The notes under the pieces are model-generated. The model saw only the letters and a list, made by a program, of their open reading frames with translations. It had not been told where the DNA came from and ran no database searches. A program made the position numbers and the translations under genes. From NCBI GenBank assembly GCA_035544835.1, contig DASZZV010000240.1, forward strand, positions 1-20,454: a stretch of 20,454 nucleotides of DNA, given 5' to 3'. This document shows positions 14,868-20,454 of this stretch, piece after piece (position 1 is the first letter of the stretch; each line of letters opens with the position of its first letter). Source of the stretch: DASZZV01 sp035544835. Lineage in GTDB: Bacteria; Acidobacteriota; Thermoanaerobaculia; Gp7-AA8.

Positions 14868-15031
14868 GGTGCGAGCATATCGTGTCTTTTGCCTCTCGGG
14901 GATGGGTCTGTTTCGGACACTCTCCTTCAGGTCGCATTTTCATCGCGGCGCTCCGGCTGCCACAGTGCAGCGGCGAGCGAATTGATCGAAACCGCCAGGA
15001 GCCCCTGGCCCTCATCGTCTCTTCCGCTGGA

Positions 15032-15253
15032 TCAGTGGTGGTCTTCCTGGCCGACTCGTTCATCAATGATGTCGAGGAGGTCATCGATCGTCAGCTCAGC
15101 GAAAATTTTCCGGCGCTCTTTCGTGTAGTCGCCATGGCCGGGGTCATACTGCATCATGAAGCGCATCGCTCCCGCCGGTCCGAGGCGCTCAGTCAGAGCT
15201 TTCCATCCTTCCATTCGGATCTGATACAGAGATATGGGGGATGAGCCGCTCAT
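15032..15253 (-). CDS. Conserved-looking 73-residue protein, unknown function
   Basis: I cannot name this protein. It has a compact, patterned sequence (MEGWKALTERLGPAGAMRF, then a GHGDYTKERR segment and an acidic tail LTIDDLLDIIDERV) that looks like a small conserved helical domain. I recall similar short proteins with the GDYTxER pattern but no assigned function. Size and acidic C-terminus would fit an antitoxin-like protein, yet no toxin gene is adjacent. The gene is well supported by a near-perfect ribosome binding site, GGGAGGTGATC, ending 5 bases before the ATG at 15253. The same frame after its stop continues open for 29 codons with a protein-like sequence (see findings). It is divergent from the kinase gene. 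Confidence 0.75.
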   Translation of the reverse strand: MSGSSPISLYQIRMEGWKALTERLGPAGAMRFMMQYDPGHGDYTKERRKIFAELTIDDLLDIIDERVGQEDHH

Positions 15254-15440
15254 CCCTGATCACCTCCCGTTTCGAGCGGGACTTGAGAGGGCATGACGAC
15301 CTCAACGAGCAACTGCTGGCGATGGTGCATGGCTATTTTCGGATTCTCTCGACCGTTGCATCGTCGAATGGACGTTTGTAGCAGCAGATGTCGAGGTAGG
15401 CTATCTCGCTCACCCTGTCATCGTACTACTGGCTATGAGG

Positions 15441-15511
15441 GGGAATTCCCGGTCTGACGCCCCCAACTTCGATCTGTCGCGCGCCGGATTCAGGAAATGC
15501 CATGAGATAAT
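15441..15511 (+). promoter_or_regulatory. Possible control region of the kinase gene
   Basis: The 279 bases between the 73-residue gene and the kinase hold no gene I can support. They contain a 10-base palindrome GGGAATTCCC at 15441-15450, and GATAAT at 15506-15511, which matches the -10 consensus at five of six bases and would start a transcript only about 15 bases before ATG 15533. No good -35 box is visible. Confidence 0.25.
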
Positions 15512-15532
15512 CGGCGGATCCCCCACGAATCG

Positions 15533-18214
15533 ATGAGCCTCGCAGCCGGCACCCGCCTCGGTCCCTATCAGATCGTCTCGCCCTTAGGCGCAGGCGGTAT
15601 GGGAGAGGTCTGGCGCGCGAAGGACACGCGGCTCGAGCGCGATGTCGCCATCAAGGTGCTCCCCGCTGACTTCGCGTCGAACGGGCAGCTCAAGGCGCGC
15701 TTCGAGCGCGAGGCGAAGACGATCTCCCAGCTCAATCACCCCAACGTCTGCACGCTCTTCGACGTCGGCCATCACGACGGGATCGACTTTCTGGTGATGG
15801 AGCTCATCGAAGGGGAGTCCCTCGCCGAACGTCTGCTGAAGGGGCGGCTGCCGATCGAGCTCGTGCTCCGGCACGGCACCGAGATCGCCAGCGCACTCGA
15901 CGCCGCGCACAAGCAGGGCATCGTCCATCGCGATCTCAAGCCGGGCAACGTGATGCTGACGAAGTCTGGGGCGAAGCTGCTCGATTTCGGTCTGGCGAAA
16001 TCGGGACCGCTCCTCAACTCTACGTCGAGTGTCAGCCAGCTCAACGACAATCCCACCGAGCACAAGCCGCTGACCGAGCAGGGGACGATCCTCGGGACCT
16101 TTCAATACATGGCCCCCGAGCAGCTCGAGGGGATGGAGGCCGATGCGCGCACCGATATCTTCGCCTTCGGTGCTCTGCTGTACGAGATGGCGACCGGACG
16201 GCGCGCCTTTCAGGGGAAGAACAAGACCTCGCTCATCGCCGCCATCGTCTCGAGCACCCCGGCACCGGTCAGCGAGCTCGCCCCGCTCACTCCTCCCGCG
16301 CTCGAACATGTGATCCGGAAATGCCTGGCCAAGGATGCCGACGATCGCTGGCAGAGCGCGCATGACATCGCCGATCAATTGCGATGGATCGGCGAGGCAG
16401 GATCGCGCGCCGGAGAGGCGGCGCCGGTGCTCGCGAAACGCAAGACGCGGTTGCGCGTCGCATGGGCGCTGCACGCGGCCACCGCTCTGGTCGCGATCCT
16501 TGCGACGATCGGCTTCCTTTATCTGCGCGCAGTCCCTCCGCGGATCCTGCGTTCGTCGCTGCTACCACCGGACAAGACGAAGTTCGACGGTTCGTCGGGC
16601 GCGATGGTCCTCTCGCCCGACGGCCGGCACATCGCCTTCGTCGCCCGCAGCGACGACGGGAAACAGATGCTGTGGGTCCGGGCACTCGATGCACTCACGG
16701 CCCAGCCACTCGCCGGCACCGACGGGGCGATGTTTCCGTTCTGGTCGCCTGACAGCCGCTTCATCGGTTTCTTCTCCGTGGGGAAGATGCGCAAGATCGA
16801 TGCGACCGGCGGGCCCTCCCAGGCCTTGTGTGACGCCCTGGATGGACGCGGTGGTTCTTGGAGCGAGGACGGCGTGATCCTGTTCTCTCCCTCGCAGAAC
16901 GATGCAATCTACAAAGTGCCTGCGGCGGGTGGGACGTCGGTGGCGGTGACACAGCTGGACCCGAAGAACGGCGAGGTCTCGCATCGCTTCCCGGCCTTTC
17001 TCCCCGATCGGATTCACTTCCTGTACCTCGTCGAAGGTCGCGCCGAAACAGAGGGATCCGAGGGAGGGTATACGCTCTTTGCCGGTTCGATCGAATCGAA
17101 AAGCCGCAAGCGGTTGCTGGCCACCAACTCCTCGGCGCGCTACGCGAAGTCGGGGCACCTCCTCTTTCTCCGCGACCGGACGCTGCTCGCGCAGCGCTTC
17201 GACGCGAGAAAGCTGGAGCTCATAGGCGACGCCGTCCCCGTAGCTGAGAACCTGAGCCGCACGGTGCGCTGGGAAACGATGTTCAGCGTCTCGGACAAGG
17301 GTCTCCTGGCGTTTCAGGCTGGAGAAGTCTCGGAGCTCTCGAGTCTGGTCTGGATGGATCGGGAGGGTAAGGATCTCGCCACTGTCGGGCAGCCGGCGGA
17401 CTATCGTTCCATCGCCCTCTCGCCCGACGGCAAGCGCGCCGCGGTGAGCATTCTCGACCCGAAGTACCAGAAGTCGGACGTCTGGGTGCTCGACCTCGAG
17501 CGCGGCACGTCGACCCGGCTGACCTTCGATCCCGAGGACGATACACATCCGCTGTGGTCGCCCGATGGCAAGCGGGTCTACTTCACCTCCATGCGCCAGG
17601 GGCGTGGAGACGTCTACTGGAAGTCGAGCTCAGGGACCGGCGCCGACGAAGTCTTCCTTGCCGATCCGGAAACCAGCATGCTTTGGAGCCTGTCTGCCGA
17701 CGGAAGATTCGGGGCAATGCAGACGAACAACGTTGGAACGAAGACCTTCTGGGATTTGTCGATTCTCAACATGGCCGATAAGAAGGTGCGAGTGTTCCTC
17801 CAGACTCCGTACAACGAGAATGCTCCGACCCTCTCTTCCGACGGCCGCTGGGTTGTCTATCACTCGAATGAGTCGGGCCGGAACGAGGTGTACGTACAGT
17901 CGCTCGAGGACACCGGCGGAAAGTGGCAGATCTCCACCAGCGGAGGCGTCCGGGCAAAGTGGAGCCGCAGCGACAGCGAGATCATCTTTTTGTCGCCTGA
18001 CTTCAAGCTTATGGTGGTCGACATCAAACTGAAACCGGAGTTCACCGCCTCGGTCCCGCGGTTGCTCATCGACCCGAAGATCCGGCAACTCTTCGGGATG
18101 CAATACGCGATCTCCGGTGATGGGAATCGCATCCTCATCAATCGCGCCATCGAGCAGCGCGCCGTCGAACCGGTCACGCTCGTGCAGAACTGGACCGAGG
18201 CAATGGGGAAGTGA
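15533..18214 (+). CDS. Transmembrane Ser/Thr protein kinase with TolB/PD40 beta-propeller
   Basis: A receptor-like kinase of 893 residues. The cytoplasmic kinase domain (about 12-285) has all key residues: Gly loop GAGGMG (19-24), Lys41 in VAIK, catalytic HRDLKPGN (132-139), DFG (151-153), APE (194-196) and DIFAFG. It should therefore be active on Ser/Thr. A basic stretch (AKRKTRLR) and one membrane helix (about 309-331) follow. The C-terminal part (about 340-885) is an extracytoplasmic beta-propeller with repeated blades such as LSPDGRHIAF, WSPDSRFIGF, LSPDGKRAAV and WSPDGKRVYF. It ends in VQNWTEAMGK, a usual end for this type, so the gene looks complete. Such kinases are greatly expanded in Acidobacteriota; the propeller's ligand is unknown. 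No ribosome binding site precedes ATG 15533. Its stop overlaps the next frame (GTGA). Confidence 0.95.
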   Translation: MSLAAGTRLGPYQIVSPLGAGGMGEVWRAKDTRLERDVAIKVLPADFASNGQLKARFEREAKTISQLNHPNVCTLFDVGHHDGIDFLVMELIEGESLAERLLKGRLPIELVLRHGTEIASALDAAHKQGIVHRDLKPGNVMLTKSGAKLLDFGLAKSGPLLNSTSSVSQLNDNPTEHKPLTEQGTILGTFQYMAPEQLEGMEADARTDIFAFGALLYEMATGRRAFQGKNKTSLIAAIVSSTPAPVSELAPLTPPALEHVIRKCLAKDADDRWQSAHDIADQLRWIGEAGSRAGEAAPVLAKRKTRLRVAWALHAATALVAILATIGFLYLRAVPPRILRSSLLPPDKTKFDGSSGAMVLSPDGRHIAFVARSDDGKQMLWVRALDALTAQPLAGTDGAMFPFWSPDSRFIGFFSVGKMRKIDATGGPSQALCDALDGRGGSWSEDGVILFSPSQNDAIYKVPAAGGTSVAVTQLDPKNGEVSHRFPAFLPDRIHFLYLVEGRAETEGSEGGYTLFAGSIESKSRKRLLATNSSARYAKSGHLLFLRDRTLLAQRFDARKLELIGDAVPVAENLSRTVRWETMFSVSDKGLLAFQAGEVSELSSLVWMDREGKDLATVGQPADYRSIALSPDGKRAAVSILDPKYQKSDVWVLDLERGTSTRLTFDPEDDTHPLWSPDGKRVYFTSMRQGRGDVYWKSSSGTGADEVFLADPETSMLWSLSADGRFGAMQTNNVGTKTFWDLSILNMADKKVRVFLQTPYNENAPTLSSDGRWVVYHSNESGRNEVYVQSLEDTGGKWQISTSGGVRAKWSRSDSEIIFLSPDFKLMVVDIKLKPEFTASVPRLLIDPKIRQLFGMQYAISGDGNRILINRAIEQRAVEPVTLVQNWTEAMGK

Positions 18215-18651
18215 GCAGGAACTACAGCCTGCCCGAGCTGGCGTCGGGATCGGGGCGGGTCGCCGCGGTCGAGGGCGTCAATACGTTCTCTGCGATCATC
18301 CGCATCGTCCGCCTCGAAGACGGCGCCCTCATTGCCAGCTTCCCCTTGAAGAGCCGCCGACTGAATCCGGGGCGTTCTCGCTGGATGCCGGATGGGCGCA
18401 CGCTCGTCTTCTACGCCGACGACGAGAAGGGGCAAGCGGTGCTCTACCAGCAGCCGATCGTTCCCGGTCAGGACACCAGTGCCCAGCGCAAAGTGATCGT
18501 CGTGAGCGACGAGCGTCGCGACCTCGAGTCGTTCGGCGTGTCGCCGGTTGACGGTCGCATCGTCGTGTCGGCCGGCTGGAACGAAAGCGACGTAATGCTC
18601 GCCGAAGGCATCCCCGGCATCGGCGAATCGCTGCGTAAGCAGACACCATGA
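18211..18651 (+). CDS. Orphan beta-propeller tail, probably a fragment of a second kinase
   Basis: A 146-residue frame starting at GTG 18211, overlapping the kinase stop by four bases. It contains propeller blades (GRSRWMPDGRTLVFYAD at about 54-70, and FGVSPVDGRIVVSAG at about 108-122) and ends with SDVMLAEGIPGI, which resembles the end of another type of acidobacterial propeller kinase. It has no signal peptide, membrane helix or kinase domain and is far too short to close a propeller. The likely reading is the 3' remnant of a second, related gene whose front was lost by recombination or deletion. It could still be translated by coupling to the kinase. I list it as coding because the frame is intact, but it may be a pseudogene. 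Confidence 0.65.
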   Translation: MSRNYSLPELASGSGRVAAVEGVNTFSAIIRIVRLEDGALIASFPLKSRRLNPGRSRWMPDGRTLVFYADDEKGQAVLYQQPIVPGQDTSAQRKVIVVSDERRDLESFGVSPVDGRIVVSAGWNESDVMLAEGIPGIGESLRKQTP

Positions 18652-18698
18652 AGACGAGAGATCCGAGCAACGCCATTCGTGATCAGAGTCCCCCGACT

Positions 18699-19244
18699 TC
18701 ACTCGCTGTCGTAGCGGAAACGAGCTATGTCGTTCGCGATGACGATGACGTCGCCGGGAGCGAGCGCACGTTCGCGAAGGCGGTCCGAGCGTTGCCCTTC
18801 GAGAAAGGTACCGTTGGTCGAGCCTTCATCAATGAGGACCGCCTGGTCACTTCGCACACCGATCCAGGTGTGTCGCTTGGAAACGCTCGACGACTGGATG
18901 ATGACGTCGGCACTGGCATCACGACCGATCCAGAGACCTGCAGGGGAGACGTCGTAAGATGATCCCGCGACTGGACCGGACAGAAAGACGATACGGCCGT
19001 ACTGCCTTTGAGGAAGAGGAACCACCACGGTCGCACCATCAAGGTCCGAGTAGGCCGGCGGGGCGGGCGGGACGAAAGGGCTCGGCGGCACAGGTGCTGC
19101 GGCCCAGCCGGGTGATCCTGGCGAACCAGCCGCCTGGGCCTGGGATTTTCTACGCCAGAGGAAGACCGCCCCGCCTGCCGCCACAACGCAGAAAAGGGAG
19201 AAGAGAAGGAGCAGCACACCGGCGGCAACCAAGCACGTCGTCAT
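18699..19244 (-). CDS. Membrane-anchored FHA-domain protein
   Basis: A 181-residue protein with one N-terminal membrane helix (about 5-30), a Pro/Ala/Gly-rich linker (about 36-66), and a C-terminal FHA domain (about 83-181). FHA domains bind phosphothreonine peptides. The binding residues are present: Gly107-Arg108 (IGRD), the SVSKRH segment ending at His125, and the STNGT motif with Asn144-Gly145. The domain probably faces the cytoplasm. The frame is open upstream to 19358, but I chose ATG 19244 because the membrane helix starts there and a longer form would overlap the previous gene. No ribosome binding site is evident at either start. It lies 46 bases after the beta-rich protein gene on the same strand and converges on the kinase/propeller unit. 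A link to that kinase is plausible but not shown. Confidence 0.87.
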   Translation of the reverse strand: MTTCLVAAGVLLLLFSLFCVVAAGGAVFLWRRKSQAQAAGSPGSPGWAAAPVPPSPFVPPAPPAYSDLDGATVVVPLPQRQYGRIVFLSGPVAGSSYDVSPAGLWIGRDASADVIIQSSSVSKRHTWIGVRSDQAVLIDEGSTNGTFLEGQRSDRLRERALAPGDVIVIANDIARFRYDSE

Positions 19245-19290
19245 GGGGGCGATTCTAACGGATTCGCCAGGATACTTTGATGGCCGAAAG

Positions 19291-20256
19291 CTACTCCTTC
19301 TTGTACATCGTTCCCCGAAAGAAGAAACGATCGGGATAAATCGGCGTCTTCTCGTCATCGAACGGGAAGCTGATGCCGTTGATGACGCTTCCGTTCTGAT
19401 ACGTCAGGGTGAGCTGGTAGCCGTCGAGGCGCCATGTTCCCGCCGTCGCTCCCGAGCTACCTGACGAGGCCACGCTTCCATTCGATTCCGACTTGAATGA
19501 CGCCACGGACTCGCCCGAGAAGGTGCCGTCGGTCCGCATATCGAGCTCGCGCGATGTCGTAGCCCGGCTCCCGCTGATGTGAAGCGATTCTCCCCCTTCC
19601 CACTTTCCGACGAGGTCTGATGAGTCTTTGAAAGCCGTCACCGGTCCAAAAAGCCCCATGTCCCAGGCAAAGCTAACTCCATCCTTGTCGCGCTCGATCG
19701 TTTCTTCTTCCGGCCCGTCGTTCCACTTCACCAGCATCTTGTCGCCAGTGAGCGAAACCGTTCCGTGACGCCCTTTGTGCGCCGCCAGCGCATCTTCGGA
19801 AAAGCCGGTCTCGAGGTTCTCGTACACGCGACCGTCCTTCGTAAAATAGTAGACCGCTTTCTCCAGCGACCGGGTAGCCATCTGGTAGCGCGTCATCAGA
19901 TAGAGGCCGACGGGACGCCCCCCATCGAAACCGGCCCGCGACGGCTGATCGCCATGACTGAAAGCCCCCGCAGCCGTCCGGCGCAGCCGGCTGAAAAACC
20001 CACCTTCGGGGGCGCTCACTTCTCCCTCGGTCTGGGGACCAGGCCCTGTCTTCCCTTCAACCGTCGGCTCCGATCCGGCAACCGCGGTGTCGGGAGCGGA
20101 AACCGCAGAGCTGGCGCTATTCCGTCGAGAGCCGGCGCGCGCGCCCAACCCGAGGAAAACGATACCGAGAAAAAAGGAGGCAATCGCCAGGCTGCCAAAC
20201 CCGGCGGCGAGCGCGATCAATGTTCGGGGAGAGAAGCCGCTGGCTATGGGTCGCAT
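19291..20256 (-). CDS. Membrane-anchored beta-rich protein of unknown function (lipocalin-like C-terminus)
   Basis: A 321-residue protein. One membrane helix lies near the N-terminus (about 11-37, LIALAAGFGSLAIASFFLG). A low-complexity Ser/Gly/Pro/Glu linker follows (about 38-110), then a beta-rich region. Within it, RYQMATRSLEKAVYYFTKDGRVY and the end segment GTWRLDGYQLTLTYQNGS, followed by FFFRGTMYKKE, look like small barrel or lipocalin-like strands, as in many uncharacterised proteins that sense or store small ligands. This is a resemblance, not a family match. I chose ATG 20256 because the alternative, TTG 20310, adds only 18 polar residues; neither start has a clear ribosome binding site. 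It is probably co-transcribed with the FHA gene. The 198 bases from 20257 to the window end hold nothing I can support. Confidence 0.8.
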   Translation of the reverse strand: MRPIASGFSPRTLIALAAGFGSLAIASFFLGIVFLGLGARAGSRRNSASSAVSAPDTAVAGSEPTVEGKTGPGPQTEGEVSAPEGGFFSRLRRTAAGAFSHGDQPSRAGFDGGRPVGLYLMTRYQMATRSLEKAVYYFTKDGRVYENLETGFSEDALAAHKGRHGTVSLTGDKMLVKWNDGPEEETIERDKDGVSFAWDMGLFGPVTAFKDSSDLVGKWEGGESLHISGSRATTSRELDMRTDGTFSGESVASFKSESNGSVASSGSSGATAGTWRLDGYQLTLTYQNGSVINGISFPFDDEKTPIYPDRFFFRGTMYKKE

Positions 20257-20454
20257 CGGAAGATGATAAGCGCTAGCCAACTCATTCGCAGGAGGATGCG
20301 CAACGTCCAACGTCTGGGGTCTACCATCGGATTTGTATTCGCTTTGAAGGCAAATTTAGTCACGGTTGATCCATTCGAACGCTCGTTCGTCAACGCGTGA
20401 TGGCGTCGTCCTGACGCGAAGCCTGCTTTGGCTTTTGCCTTTTCCATGACAGCA

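Noticed and set aside
14794..15084. 96-codon minus-strand frame between the SDR and the 73-residue gene
   Set aside because: Arg/His/Ser-rich with no pattern, and it overlaps both neighbouring genes.
15584..16474. Open frame of 296 codons on the minus strand
   Set aside because: It is antisense to the kinase domain, which has all its catalytic motifs in the plus frame.
16562..17548. Open frame of 328 codons on the minus strand
   Set aside because: It is antisense to the propeller part of the kinase and its sequence mirrors the repeated blade codons.

Overview
The window is high-GC, densely coded bacterial DNA that looks like an Acidobacteriota chromosome. The best clues are a Ser/Thr kinase fused through one membrane segment to a TolB/PD40-type beta-propeller, an exported M1 aminopeptidase of the kind common in that phylum, a DUF2339/DUF3999 membrane pair, and REP-like palindromic repeats. 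The phylum is an inference from gene content; there is no rRNA or other marker here. No tRNA, rRNA, insertion sequence, prophage gene or CRISPR array was seen.

Layout. (1) 124-3342, plus strand: exported M1 aminopeptidase followed 12 bases later by an Fe/Mn superoxide dismutase. (2) 3343-3743: a paired REP-like palindrome, then a full GEMM-I (cyclic-dinucleotide) riboswitch just upstream of a stand-alone response-regulator receiver (3744-4160). (3) 10061-4204, minus strand: a giant multi-spanning DUF2339 protein whose stop overlaps the start of a DUF3999 protein (ATGA). (4) 10026-12636, plus strand: three overlapping genes (small HELTH zinc-peptidase-like protein, M61 PDZ peptidase, two-helix membrane protein). 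(5) 12637-12993: a 56-base inverted repeat pair of REP type. (6) 15253-12994, minus strand: a 73-residue conserved-looking small protein, an SDR-fold protein that has lost its catalytic Tyr and Lys, and a short/branched-chain acyl-CoA dehydrogenase. (7) 15533-18651, plus strand: the propeller kinase followed by a GTGA-overlapping orphan propeller tail. (8) 20256-18699, minus strand: a membrane-anchored beta-rich protein of unknown function and a membrane-anchored FHA-domain protein.

The most notable element is the riboswitch at 3649-3732. It aligns without gaps over its conserved core with the Vibrio Vc2 c-di-GMP-I aptamer, but the base equivalent to Vc2 G20 is A. That change marks the Geobacter GEMM-Ib riboswitches that sense 3',3'-cGAMP. 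The 3' strand of its P1 helix runs into the ribosome binding site of the receiver gene, which suggests a translational switch: a second-messenger RNA sensor feeding a two-component-type receiver.

The kinase and the convergent FHA gene form a second signalling neighbourhood, because FHA domains bind phosphothreonine. The remaining genes cover peptide breakdown, superoxide defence and acyl-CoA oxidation.
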